Part shown: in pieces, positions 34,378-43,572 of the stretch
How positions within the stretch are numbered: the first letter of the stretch is position 1
Layout of the letters: each line of letters starts with the position of its first letter
Assembly (NCBI GenBank): GCA_900547445.1
Contig: URGJ01000001.1
Span: forward strand, 149,207-213,206
DNA length: 64,000 nt
Direction: 5' to 3'
From: an uncultured Oscillospiraceae bacterium
GTDB lineage: Bacteria > Bacillota > Clostridia > Oscillospirales > Acutalibacteraceae
The notes under the pieces: model-generated
The model's input: the letters and a program-made list of their open reading frames with translations, nothing else
Told to the model about the DNA's origin: nothing
Databases searched by the model: none
Program-made: the position numbers and the translations under genes

Positions 34378-35699
34378 TCGCATAGCTCTCCCAACAAATC
34401 ATAATCAAGGCAATCGTTAATCTGCACATTTACAAAGTCGCCTATCTGAAGCGGACGGCTTGCCATAAAGAATATTTTGCCGTCAACCTCGGGCGCGTCG
34501 GCGGGGGTTCTGCCGAAATAGCATTTAATGTAATCGTCAAAGCCTTCTATAAGTACCTCTGTTACAATGCCGACCTTTTCCCCGTTTTTCTCTGCGGATA
34601 TAGTCATCTGCATATCCATTATATTATCCATTCTGTCCTGCTTTGTTTGACCGTCTATCTGGTCAGGGAAGGTCGCCGCCACGGTGTCCTCCTCGGCGGA
34701 GTAGGTGAAACAGCCGAGCCTGTCAAACCGCATTTCCTTTACAAAGCGGGCTAATTCGCAGAACTGCTCCTCGGTTTCCCCGGGGAAGCCCGTTATAAGT
34801 GTAGTCCTTAGAGTAACCTCCGGGATTCTCGCCCTTATTTTATTAATAAGCGCGGTTAAGCTTTCGTAATCGCCCCTGCGGTTCATTCGCTTTAATATTT
34901 CGCCGTTTACATGCTGGAGCGGAATGTCAAAATATTTAACTAATTTCGGCTCGCTCGCCACGGTGTCAAGCAGCTCGTCGGTAATGCGGTCGGGGTAGGT
35001 GTAAAGGGTTCTTATCCAATGCAGTCCCTCGATTTTGCAAAGCTCGCGCAGTAGCTCTGCCAGCATAGGCTTGCCGTAAATATCCTCGCCGTAGGCTGTA
35101 GTGTCCTGCGCCACAACCGTTAATTCCTTTACTCCGCCCTCGGCTAATTTTTTTGCCTCGGCAACGCAGTCCTCGATTTTTCTTGAGCGAAGTCTGCCCC
35201 TGATTTTAGGTATCGCACAGTAGGTACAGCAGTTGTCGCAACCGTCCGCAACCTTTAAATAGGTGCTGAAAGGATAAGACCCTAAAATTCTGCCGCCGTT
35301 TAAGTTAAGCTCATATTTTTCACCGTAGGTGTTTTTATGCTCTCCCTTTAACGCGTCGGTCACGATTTTTGCAATATCGCCGTTTTTGCCTATTCCCACG
35401 CATACATCAACCTCGGGGATTTCCTCGGTCACGTCGTCGCGGTAGCGCTCGGCAAGACAGCCTGTGACTATCAGCGCCCTGCATTTTCCGCTCTTTTTAT
35501 ACTCGGCAGCTTCAAGGATATTTTCAATAGCTTCCTTTTTCGCATCCTCAATAAAACCGCAGGTGTTAATGATAATCGCGTCTGCCTCGGACTCCTCGGC
35601 TCCTATCTCAAACCCCGCATTTTTAAGGGTCAAAAGCATCATTTCGGCGTCAACCTGATTTTTAGGACAACCGAGCGACACCATGCTTACTTTATACAT
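34374..35699 (-). CDS. rimO: Ribosomal protein S12 methylthiotransferase
   Basis: Radical SAM methylthiotransferase of 441 residues that modifies an Asp of S12. N-terminal UPF0004 domain (SLGCPKNQVDAEMM, with its iron-sulfur cysteines), radical SAM cluster in CDNCCTYC, and a C-terminal TRAM domain (about 375-441). The start ATG at 35699 was preferred to 35720: GAGGA precedes it, and it overlaps the recX stop. The start motif MYKVSMVSLGCPKN matches the family. Confidence 0.96.
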   Translation of the reverse strand: MYKVSMVSLGCPKNQVDAEMMLLTLKNAGFEIGAEESEADAIIINTCGFIEDAKKEAIENILEAAEYKKSGKCRALIVTGCLAERYRDDVTEEIPEVDVCVGIGKNGDIAKIVTDALKGEHKNTYGEKYELNLNGGRILGSYPFSTYLKVADGCDNCCTYCAIPKIRGRLRSRKIEDCVAEAKKLAEGGVKELTVVAQDTTAYGEDIYGKPMLAELLRELCKIEGLHWIRTLYTYPDRITDELLDTVASEPKLVKYFDIPLQHVNGEILKRMNRRGDYESLTALINKIRARIPEVTLRTTLITGFPGETEEQFCELARFVKEMRFDRLGCFTYSAEEDTVAATFPDQIDGQTKQDRMDNIMDMQMTISAEKNGEKVGIVTEVLIEGFDDYIKCYFGRTPADAPEVDGKIFFMASRPLQIGDFVNVQINDCLDYDLLGELCE

Positions 35700-36324
35700 A
35701 ATCTTCCTCGCTGTATTCAAGCTCTTCGCTGTATTTTTTAAGGGCGTTTCTCACCGCCGAAAAGGAAAAACCCTTTCTTACAAGGGCGGCGTAAACCCTT
35801 TGCACGCCGTTTTCTTGGGTAAGCTTCCGCGCGTACTTTTTTTCAATTACCGCCCTTATCTGCTCCTCCTCGTCTATCTCGGTTTCGGAGAAGACCTCGT
35901 TCGCTATGTCATATGGAACGCCCTTTAAAAGCATTTTTCTTATTCCCTCACGCTTTGAGATGTTAGCATCACGGCATTTCTCGGCAAAATTCTCGGCAAA
36001 GCGGCGGTCGTCAATAAGTCCTACCTCAACAAATCTGCCCACCACCGCGGCGCAGGCTTTTTTATCAAATCCTGCCCCCGCAAGCTTTTCGTACATACCC
36101 TTTTCGGTGCGGTCGGCGCGGTCTAAGTACCAAAGCGCCCTCGACTTTGCCCGCGCGTATTCCGATTCGTACATAAGCTTTTTAAGCTCCTCCTCGGAAA
36201 TTTGCGTTTCGGGCTTTAGGGAGTGATTAAGGCAAATATCGTTGTCTAACAAAACCTCTTGTCCGTCCTCAAAAACAAGCTTTGTTAAATGCTTTTTCTG
36301 CTTTTGTACTTCTGTAATAAGCAT
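35692..36324 (-). CDS. recX: Regulatory protein RecX
   Basis: A 210-residue helical-repeat protein that binds RecA filaments. Tandem three-helix repeats are visible (ALWYLDRADRTEKGMYEKLAGAGFDKKACAAVV; RKMLLKGVPYDIANEVF). The start codon shares a base with the recA stop, so it is translated from the recA transcript, the usual arrangement. It overlaps rimO by 8 bases. Confidence 0.93.
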   Translation of the reverse strand: MLITEVQKQKKHLTKLVFEDGQEVLLDNDICLNHSLKPETQISEEELKKLMYESEYARAKSRALWYLDRADRTEKGMYEKLAGAGFDKKACAAVVGRFVEVGLIDDRRFAENFAEKCRDANISKREGIRKMLLKGVPYDIANEVFSETEIDEEEQIRAVIEKKYARKLTQENGVQRVYAALVRKGFSFSAVRNALKKYSEELEYSEEDYV

Positions 36325-37478
36325 TATTCGTCAACCGCTATGTCAATATCCACCTTTTTGCGGGGCTTGATGTTTTCGGGTGCGGTGGGCTCGATTACAG
36401 GCTCGCTATCTTCTTCGCTCGGTTCTGACGAAACGCCCGTAACCTCTGTTCCCGACTTAACCGCGGCAAAAATTTTATCCTCAATTTCCTTTGCCATCTC
36501 GGGGTTGTCAAGCAACAGCTTTTTAACATTGTCACGTCCCTGACCGAGCCTTGTATCGCCGTAATAGAACCACGCGCCCGACTTTTTAAGCACGTTGGTT
36601 TCAACTCCGACGTCCACCAGCTCGCCTACGTGGGAGATGCCCTCGCCGTACATAATATCAAACTCGGCGGACTTAAAGGGAGGAGCTACCTTGTTTTTAA
36701 CAATCTTGACCTTTGTGCGGTTGCCGATAACCTCGCTACCGTCCTTAATCTGGTCGCCCTTGCGGACATCAATTCGCACACTTGCATAGAACTTTAAAGC
36801 GCGGCCGCCCGTTGTGGTCTCGGGATTGCCGTACATAGTTCCGATTTTTTCACGCAGCTGGTTAATGAATATAGCCGCGCAGTCGGTCTTAGCCAAAGCG
36901 CCCGTAAGCTTTCTTAACGCCTGCGACATAAGGCGGGCTAACTGACCCACGTGGGAGTCGCCCATCTCGCCCTCGATTTCCGCCTTTGTAACAAGGGCGG
37001 CGACCGAGTCTATGACTATAATATCGATAGCGCCCGAACGCACAAGCGCCTCGGCGATTTCGAGCGCCTGCTCGCCCGAATCGGGCTGGGAAACCAGCAG
37101 ACTGTCTATGTCTACCCCTAACTTTTTAGCGTAAACGGGGTCTAAAGCGTGTTCAACATCGATAAATGCAGCGGTTCCGCCCGCCTTTTGCGCCTCCGCC
37201 ACGCAATGAAGCGCAACGGTGGTTTTACCCGAGGATTCGGGTCCGTAAATCTCAATTATTCTGCCCTTTGGTATACCGCCTATTCCGAGGGCTAAGTCAA
37301 GGGTTAATGAGCCTGTGTGAATCGACTCGACATTCATTGCTACGTTTTCGCCCAGTCTCATAACCGCGCCCTTGCCGAACTGCTTTTCTATCTGCTCCAT
37401 TGCGGTCTTAAGCGCCTTTTCCTTACCCTCCGCCTCGGTAACCTTTACAGGGGGTTTAACCGTTGTTTTCTGTGCCAT
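36324..37478 (-). CDS. recA: Recombinase RecA
   Basis: A 384-residue strand-exchange ATPase. Walker A GPESSGKTT (79-87), the Walker B region, KIGTMYGNPETTTGGRALKFYASVR and the C-terminal domain are complete; about 35 residues of acidic/Pro-rich tail follow. The start at 37478 is after GGAGG. Only 15 bases separate it from prmC and no LexA-box-like palindrome is seen there, so its SOS control, if any, must come from a site inside prmC or further upstream. Confidence 0.98.
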   Translation of the reverse strand: MAQKTTVKPPVKVTEAEGKEKALKTAMEQIEKQFGKGAVMRLGENVAMNVESIHTGSLTLDLALGIGGIPKGRIIEIYGPESSGKTTVALHCVAEAQKAGGTAAFIDVEHALDPVYAKKLGVDIDSLLVSQPDSGEQALEIAEALVRSGAIDIIVIDSVAALVTKAEIEGEMGDSHVGQLARLMSQALRKLTGALAKTDCAAIFINQLREKIGTMYGNPETTTGGRALKFYASVRIDVRKGDQIKDGSEVIGNRTKVKIVKNKVAPPFKSAEFDIMYGEGISHVGELVDVGVETNVLKKSGAWFYYGDTRLGQGRDNVKKLLLDNPEMAKEIEDKIFAAVKSGTEVTGVSSEPSEEDSEPVIEPTAPENIKPRKKVDIDIAVDE

Positions 37479-37493
37479 TTTATTTCCTCCGAT

Positions 37494-38336
37494 TTATTTG
37501 AAGTTTGCGTAAACCGCGCGTTCTATGCCGTTTAAATCCTTTTTTGCTCCTATATTGGCAAAGCCCGCGTTCCTTAGTATTTCCTTGACATTGTTTGCTT
37601 GCCCTATTCCGACTTCAAAGCAAAGCATACCGTTTTGCTTTAGCGATCCTTTATAATTTTCGGTAATCACTCTGTAAAATTCAAGTCCGTCCGTACCGCC
37701 GAAAAGCGCCGTTTCAGGCTCGTATTTAGTTTCGGGCGAAACCTCTTCCGCCCCGTTTTCGGCAATATACGGTGGATTGCTTACTATAAGGTCGTATTTT
37801 TCTTCTGCCCCTGTGTTCTCGAAAATATCGCCCGCAATCACCCTTGCGTTTTCCGCCTTATTACGTAAAATATTCTTTTCGGCGTACCGAATTGCCTCAG
37901 GGTATTTTTCTACCATAAGACAATCGCAGTCGGCTTTTTCCTTTGCAATGGTTATGCCAATACAGCCGCTCCCTGCGCATAGGTCAAGAATTTTCGGCTC
38001 CTTTTTATCCTTTAGGTAATCGGTGCAGACCTCAATTACCGTTTCGGTGTCAGCCCGTGGTACCAGCACCCCGGGACCTACATAAAAATCCCGTCCGTAA
38101 AACGACCACTCGCCGAAAATGTACTGCAAGGGGTAGCGTAGCTCCCTTTGCTTTATAATCGCGGTTAAATTATTGCTCTGAAACTCTGAAAGCTTGTTTG
38201 TATAATTCATCAGTATTTCGGAGCTTGAAAGACCGGTTATGTGCTTTATAATCTGCTTTGCTTCAAATACATAGTCCTCAATCCCCGCGCTGTGGAGCGC
38301 TTTTTTGGTACTGTTGTAGGCTTCAAATATGTTCAT
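37494..38336 (-). CDS. prmC: Peptide chain release factor N5-glutamine methyltransferase
   Basis: A 280-residue enzyme that methylates the GGQ glutamine of release factors. N-terminal helical domain, then SAM-binding ILDLCAGSGCIGITI (about 116-130) and the catalytic NPPY at 187-190. It overlaps the DUF1385 gene by 4 bases. The yqhQ-prmC pair is common in Clostridia next to prfA, which is not found in this window. Confidence 0.95.
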   Translation of the reverse strand: MNIFEAYNSTKKALHSAGIEDYVFEAKQIIKHITGLSSSEILMNYTNKLSEFQSNNLTAIIKQRELRYPLQYIFGEWSFYGRDFYVGPGVLVPRADTETVIEVCTDYLKDKKEPKILDLCAGSGCIGITIAKEKADCDCLMVEKYPEAIRYAEKNILRNKAENARVIAGDIFENTGAEEKYDLIVSNPPYIAENGAEEVSPETKYEPETALFGGTDGLEFYRVITENYKGSLKQNGMLCFEVGIGQANNVKEILRNAGFANIGAKKDLNGIERAVYANFK

Positions 38337-39337
38337 TCTTCTGTTTCGTCCGTTTCGGTGTTTTCTTGCGTTTCCGCCCTGTCAACACTTCGGTCAACGT
38401 CGGGCACGGCGGGCTCGCACGCCTTTAAAGCCGCTATTGCAATTTCAATCATATCATCGTCCGGCTCTTTTGTTGTAATTCGCTGAAGCCAAAGTCCGGG
38501 GGCGGAAATGATTTTAGTCGCTAAATTATCGTATTTCCCGCAGATTTTAAGCACCTCAAAGCCCGCACCGCAGACAAGCGGAATTAAAAGTATTTTAATT
38601 GCCACCCACAGCCAGTAAATATTGTAAACGCTCGGGAAAATAATCTGCACTATTGTTGAGAATATGATACTTACAAGAATCATAAGTATCATAAATGAGG
38701 TTCCGCAGCGGGGATGGAAGCGGCGCTGTGTTCTTACATTCTCTACGGTTAGCGGCAGTCCCTTTTCATAGCAGAATATCGTCTTATGCTCCGCGCCGTG
38801 GTACATAAACACCCGTTTAATATCCTTCATAAAGGAGACCGCCCAGACATAAATCACGAATATCGTAAGCTTTAAAAGCTGCTCTATGCTTGAACGGACG
38901 ACGGGGGAAAATTGGGTCTTAAAAACCGTTCTTAGTCCCGACACCGCAAGGCGGGGCAACAGCATAAAAAGTACGACTGCCAGCGCAACCCCTAAAACGG
39001 TGGCTATCACCATAACAGCGCTCATAAGTGCGCTTTCTTTTTTCTTATCGCTTTCGGTCTTTTCCTTTTCTTCCTCGTCTAAGTCTGTAAAGCCCGATTT
39101 ATCGGCGGAAAGCATCATCGCCTTGTAGCCCTGAATCATAGATTCGATAAAACCCGCAATTCCGCGCAGTATAGGAAGCTTTAATATTTTATATTTTTCC
39201 CGTATGCTTTTGCCGTTTAAATATGTTATATCTATGGATTTGTCCGGCATCCTAACCGCAAGCGCGGTTTTTTCTGGGCTTTTCATCATAATGCCCTCAA
39301 TAAGCGCCTGACCGCCGATTGAAGTATACTTTGCCAT
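38333..39337 (-). CDS. DUF1385 membrane protein (YqhQ-like)
   Basis: A 334-residue membrane protein. The N-terminal GGQALIEGIMMKSPEKTALAVR is diagnostic of DUF1385. Several hydrophobic helices lie in residues 110-260, a conserved YHGAEHKTIFCYEKG and TQRRFHPRCGTSF segment with several His and Cys suggests metal binding, and the tail is acidic. The function is unknown. It begins immediately after the histidine kinase stop and overlaps prmC. Confidence 0.9.
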   Translation of the reverse strand: MAKYTSIGGQALIEGIMMKSPEKTALAVRMPDKSIDITYLNGKSIREKYKILKLPILRGIAGFIESMIQGYKAMMLSADKSGFTDLDEEEKEKTESDKKKESALMSAVMVIATVLGVALAVVLFMLLPRLAVSGLRTVFKTQFSPVVRSSIEQLLKLTIFVIYVWAVSFMKDIKRVFMYHGAEHKTIFCYEKGLPLTVENVRTQRRFHPRCGTSFMILMILVSIIFSTIVQIIFPSVYNIYWLWVAIKILLIPLVCGAGFEVLKICGKYDNLATKIISAPGLWLQRITTKEPDDDMIEIAIAALKACEPAVPDVDRSVDRAETQENTETDETEE

Positions 39338-40792
39338 CTAATTCTCCTTCTCCTCCGACTGCTTAGAATCGGTTTCTTCTGTTTCCTCTGTCGGCTCATA
39401 AAGCGGAAGCACTATCGTCACGGTAGTCCCTACGCCCTCGTCGCTTTCGATAAACAAAAGTCCTTTGTGCTGCTTTATTATCTCGTCCGCGACCGCAAGA
39501 CCTATACCTGAACCCCTGACCGTTTTATTTGCCTTGTAGAATTTTTCCTTAACGCGGTCAATGTCCTGCGCCGGTATTCCCACGCCCGTATCCTTAACCG
39601 TTATTCTGACGCAGCCCTCCTCGGCAGTCTGGTCAACCAACACCTGACCGCCCTGTTCGGTGTATTTAACCGCGTTATCAATTATATTAATAAACACCTG
39701 CTTTAATCGGTTCGGGTCTCCCGCGACCGTCATATCCTCGGCGGAGCGGGTATAAATAAGTTCTATTCCCTGCTGACGGGCAAGCTCTATATACATATCA
39801 ACCGATTCCGTCAGTATTTCCGAGACATTGAGCGGTTGAGAAACAACCGAAAGCCGTCCCGTCTCCATTCTTGAAAAGTCGAGTAGCTCCTCCACAAGCG
39901 AGGAAAGCCTATCCGCCTCCGAAAGTACCACGTCAAGCCCTCGGCTAACCAGCGCCTCGTCGGTACCCAGAGACATTTTCGCCGTCTCGCCCCAGCCCCT
40001 TATCGCCGTGAGCGGAGTTCTTAATTCGTGTGAAACAGAGGAAATGAAATCGTTTTTAAGATTTTCTGCCTGACTTAATTCCGAAGCCATATAATTAATG
40101 GTATCGCAAAGCTCGCCTATCTCGTCGTTTTTCTTAATCTCTATTCGGGAATTAAAGTCCCCCATTGCAATCTTTCTTGCGATATTGCTTACATCTCTTA
40201 TCGGGCTTACTATCGACCTTATAAAAAACAGACCCGAAAAAGCGCAGAATGCTAAAACAAGCAGACCTACTGAAACAAGTGCTAAAACCAGACCGAAAAT
40301 TATCTTGTTCGTGTTTTTAAGAGATGTAATCCATCTGTAAGCGCCTAAATATCTTCCCGAGGTGTCATACAGCGCGGTAGTGCCGCAAAGCACCCGCTCG
40401 CCATCCGACGTGCGGCTTTTCGCCGTCGCCCAACCGCCGCTCTTTTTTGCTTTTTCGTAATCGGGCATTTTTTGCTCGGTAGGATGAAAACCCGTGGTGG
40501 TCACAATTATATTGTCGTTTCTGTCTATTACCTGAACCTCTAATTTGGTTTTATAGGCGAAATTTTCGGCAAGCTCCACAGCCGTATCCTTAAAATTAGC
40601 TCTCGACGCCGTGGAAAGCGAATTAAATTCATAGGTAAGATCATTTGCAAGGGTCTTAATCCGCTCTGTATAAAGGGAGCTTACAACCGCTGAAAGGGCG
40701 ATAACTACCGTGCAAACCACCAATACCACAATAAGAAAAATATTAAAAAACCATCTTACCGCAATACTTTTAAATTTAATCTCAAGCTGCAA
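39338..40792 (-). CDS. Sensor histidine kinase
   Basis: A 484-residue membrane kinase. Transmembrane helices at about 13-40 and 164-190 flank an extracytoplasmic sensor (about 41-163). HAMP (191-245) follows, then HisKA with the phosphorylated His255 in SSVSHELRTPLT, and an HATPase domain with the N box (FINIIDNAVKYT), G1 (DTGVGIP) and G2 (GSGIGLAV). The extracellular part resembles a degenerate PAS/CACHE-like fold. The signal is unknown. It is encoded after its response regulator by 41 bases. Confidence 0.95.
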   Translation of the reverse strand: MQLEIKFKSIAVRWFFNIFLIVVLVVCTVVIALSAVVSSLYTERIKTLANDLTYEFNSLSTASRANFKDTAVELAENFAYKTKLEVQVIDRNDNIIVTTTGFHPTEQKMPDYEKAKKSGGWATAKSRTSDGERVLCGTTALYDTSGRYLGAYRWITSLKNTNKIIFGLVLALVSVGLLVLAFCAFSGLFFIRSIVSPIRDVSNIARKIAMGDFNSRIEIKKNDEIGELCDTINYMASELSQAENLKNDFISSVSHELRTPLTAIRGWGETAKMSLGTDEALVSRGLDVVLSEADRLSSLVEELLDFSRMETGRLSVVSQPLNVSEILTESVDMYIELARQQGIELIYTRSAEDMTVAGDPNRLKQVFINIIDNAVKYTEQGGQVLVDQTAEEGCVRITVKDTGVGIPAQDIDRVKEKFYKANKTVRGSGIGLAVADEIIKQHKGLLFIESDEGVGTTVTIVLPLYEPTEETEETDSKQSEEKEN

Positions 40793-40833
40793 GGCATATC
40801 CCTTCCTTTCAACAAAATCAGATTTTTAGGCTC

Positions 40834-41538
40834 CTAATGCGTATTCCACTTATAACCCATTCCCCAAACTGTAATCAGATGGCGCGGCTGTGACGGGTCG
40901 TCTTCGACCTTCATACGAAGCCTTCTTACATTCACGTCAACAATCTTTTCCTCACCGAAATAGTTTGTTCCCCAGACCTTGCTTAGTATATCGGTGCGGT
41001 CAAGCGCAACGTCGGGATTGTTGAAAAAGTATTCTATCATCTGGAATTCAACCTGTGTAAGCTCAATATTTTTGCCGTTTTTAAGCAATGCTCTTCTCCT
41101 CAAATTGAGGGTAAACTCACCTAAGGTTATATCATTGGCCGACGCGGGCTCTGTTTTTGGCGCCTGCATTTCAACCCGCCTATACAGCGAATCCACTCTC
41201 GCCAAAAGCTCTGTGGGACTGAAAGGCTTTGTTATGTAATCGTCCGCTCCTATCATAAGCCCGCTTATCTTATCCATTTCCTGCGTTCTCGCGGTCAGCA
41301 TTATTATTCCGATAGAGGCGCTGCGCTTTCTTAACTCCTTGCAAAGGGTAAATCCGTCCATACCCGGCATTGAAATATCAAGCAGGGCTATATCTATCCC
41401 CTCTGTATCGCTGTCGTAAATATCGAGCGCCTCTTCACCCGAGCCCGCCTCTACCACGCTGTAGCCGACCCTTTTAAGGTTAATCGCCTCAAATTCGCGT
41501 ATTGCCGCCTCGTCCTCAACAATCATTATGCGTTTCAT
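40834..41538 (-). CDS. OmpR/PhoB-family response regulator
   Basis: A 234-residue DNA-binding regulator. Receiver domain 1-120 with phospho-acceptor Asp54 (LLDIS), acidic pair VEDE and Lys in ITKPF; winged-helix C-terminal domain (about 135-232) ending in VWGMGYKW. It pairs with the adjacent kinase. The lipoprotein gene upstream is 8 bases away, so the three may form a unit. Confidence 0.95.
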   Translation of the reverse strand: MKRIMIVEDEAAIREFEAINLKRVGYSVVEAGSGEEALDIYDSDTEGIDIALLDISMPGMDGFTLCKELRKRSASIGIIMLTARTQEMDKISGLMIGADDYITKPFSPTELLARVDSLYRRVEMQAPKTEPASANDITLGEFTLNLRRRALLKNGKNIELTQVEFQMIEYFFNNPDVALDRTDILSKVWGTNYFGEEKIVDVNVRRLRMKVEDDPSQPRHLITVWGMGYKWNTH

Positions 41539-41546
41539 TTTTTAAT

Positions 41547-42875
41547 CTACTCCGTCAGTTTAAAGTTTTTCTTTATAACCTCAAGTGTTATCCCCTGCGT
41601 CGCAGCGGTGTCGCTTATTTTGCATAGGTAAACGGATATTTCGTCCTGTGTTATTTTTTCAAAGCCCTTACCCTTGTATTTTCCGCTGTCCCAGTCCGCG
41701 CGCGGCACCGTCTTAAAGCTTACAAGCATTTCGCCCGCCGAAGAGTCCTCGCTGTTGTAAAGGTAAATTTCCCGCAGTCTTTTATCGGTATCCTTTAATA
41801 CCGCGATTTGACCAGTCCATTTTTGAGAGAGAATGTAATAGTATCCGTCGCTGCTGTTTATCATTGCCGTCATCTGATTGGTAAGGGTTTCCCCGTTGTA
41901 TGAGCACCAGTTGGTAAGATACAGCTTTTCATTAAGAGTGGATTTTGTGAGGGACGGCACGTTTTCCTGCACGGGAATTTCAAGTATTCTGTCGTCGTTA
42001 ATGTCCTTTACTCCGATTCCCGCGGAGCGCAGCGTAGCTAAGGTTTCGCGCGACTCGGCGTTCATCAGCGGATTAACAAGCCGATTTTTTTCAACAAATA
42101 AAACCTCGGTGATCGCTCCGACGCCCTTTATCTCGTCAATATAAACTGCGGGCTTGCCCGAAGAAAGATAGGATACTAAAGGCTCGCCTACCGACTGAAC
42201 GGTTTTATCAAGCTCACAGGAGTAAAGTTCGGTCACGCCGCCCTCAGTCAGGTTATAAACAGAAGCGGAATTAAGCTGTTCCGCCGCACTGAATTTTATA
42301 ATAAGAATTTCATTTATTCCGTCCTCGTTCAGGTCGCAGCAAACAAAACGGCTGTATTTCTGCATTGTGCGCTGTGTGAGTTTTCCGTTTTCAAGACTAT
42401 ATACGGCAAGCTGCATTTCGCTTGCGCCGTATATTTCCCAGCCGACTAAAATTTCGGATATACCGTCTCCGTCAAGGTCGCAGAAATCAATTCTTTCCAC
42501 CCCACCCGCGACAATTTTCTGCTTGTCGGCGCAGACCCACCCCCCATCGGTGAGGGTGATTACATTGATATACATATTTACAGCGTCGGCACCGTTTTCC
42601 TTTTCCTCCATACTGTAAAAGGCAAACGCCTCAAGTCTGCCGTCACCGTCAATGTCATTTTGAACCACCGCAGAGCGGAAATTACCGTCAGACGGATATT
42701 TTAGGGTATATGCGCCTCCCGCGCTTTTGGCTATAGCGTCGGCAATCGGCGAAATATCACCTGAGAGTTCGGGCGGACTTAACAGCTCCGCAGTATCTGA
42801 GGCAAAAATATCACAGCCGCAAAGTAAAAAGCAAATTGCAAAAGCAATCAGCACAGAAATAACCTTTAGCTTCAT
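41547..42875 (-). CDS. Lipoprotein with repeat-containing (FG-GAP/VCBS-like) ectodomain, unknown function
   Basis: A 442-residue exported lipoprotein. The signal peptide ends in the lipobox LCGC with the lipidated Cys21. The ectodomain has repeated D-x-D-G-D-G type segments (NDIDGDGRLEAFAF, CDLDGDGISEILVG, CDLNEDGINEILII, KDINDDRILEIPV), like calcium-binding blades of a beta-propeller. The start ATG at 42875 follows AAGGGGGCGG. The protein is located directly before a two-component system; sensing or modulating the kinase is an inference. No specific family is recognised. Confidence 0.7.
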   Translation of the reverse strand: MKLKVISVLIAFAICFLLCGCDIFASDTAELLSPPELSGDISPIADAIAKSAGGAYTLKYPSDGNFRSAVVQNDIDGDGRLEAFAFYSMEEKENGADAVNMYINVITLTDGGWVCADKQKIVAGGVERIDFCDLDGDGISEILVGWEIYGASEMQLAVYSLENGKLTQRTMQKYSRFVCCDLNEDGINEILIIKFSAAEQLNSASVYNLTEGGVTELYSCELDKTVQSVGEPLVSYLSSGKPAVYIDEIKGVGAITEVLFVEKNRLVNPLMNAESRETLATLRSAGIGVKDINDDRILEIPVQENVPSLTKSTLNEKLYLTNWCSYNGETLTNQMTAMINSSDGYYYILSQKWTGQIAVLKDTDKRLREIYLYNSEDSSAGEMLVSFKTVPRADWDSGKYKGKGFEKITQDEISVYLCKISDTAATQGITLEVIKKNFKLTE

Positions 42876-43040
42876 ATATCCGCCCCCTTTACGCAAATTT
42901 AAATAAGCATATACACATAAAAATACATTTTAGATTATAACACATCGCTCTGCAAAAATAAAGATATTTTTATTAATATTATTTTTCATTTTTACTTTCT
43001 TTGCTCTTTTTCCTCCCCATAAACCTCCGATATATAATAA

Positions 43041-43075
43041 AAGAGGTAAGAAAGCATGGAGCAGTCTTACCTCTT
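43041..43075 (-). terminator. Terminator of the 135-residue P-loop gene
   Basis: An 11-bp perfect inverted repeat (AAGAGGTAAGA / TCTTACCTCTT) with a 13-base loop; on the minus strand a T-rich stretch follows. It lies between 42897 and 43110, a gap with nothing else recognised. Confidence 0.7.
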
Positions 43076-43110
43076 AAAAAAACTATACAGTATTATTTTA
43101 TATCGGCGTA

Positions 43111-43518
43111 TCAGCAAATCTCCGCAAGGTCGAAAATCTTTTTCGGAAGTTCTTCCTTATCGGCGGAGACCGTAAAGATAAACTCGACGTCGGAAATTGA
43201 CGAGATTCTCTCTAAGAAAGCGGCAAGCTTTTCGTAATCGCGCTCGCCGATTCTTAGAGTAGCGTCGCCGAAAATATGAGTAACGTCGTGATTCCCGGCC
43301 TTAATGCCTGCAACCATACCATAGTACTCGCCGTAGCCCGAAATGCCGTAGCTTTCCGCGTCGATAAGGCGCGCCTTATGTGTAACGGAATAAGTAAGAG
43401 TATCGCCTTTTTCTATGCATACAACGTTGCCGAGACTGGTCTGAGCCGCATCATTGACCATATCTACCAGTTTTTTGGTTTTACCCGAACCCTTTTTTCC
43501 GATAATGAGTTTAATCAT
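43111..43518 (-). CDS. Small P-loop protein, unknown function
   Basis: A 135-residue cytosolic protein. The Walker A motif GKKGSGKT at residues 7-14 is at the very N-terminus; the rest shows a short alpha/beta pattern ending VEFIFTVSADKEELPKKIFD, which resembles part of a RecA/AAA-like core. No clear Walker B signature. No close named family is recognised. It is upstream of a terminator and 54 bases after pgi, so it may be read from the pgi transcript. Confidence 0.7.
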   Translation of the reverse strand: MIKLIIGKKGSGKTKKLVDMVNDAAQTSLGNVVCIEKGDTLTYSVTHKARLIDAESYGISGYGEYYGMVAGIKAGNHDVTHIFGDATLRIGERDYEKLAAFLERISSISDVEFIFTVSADKEELPKKIFDLAEIC

Positions 43519-43572
43519 TTGTCACAACTCCTTTTATATTTCACTGCAAAAGCAGCTTCTTCAAAATTTGGT

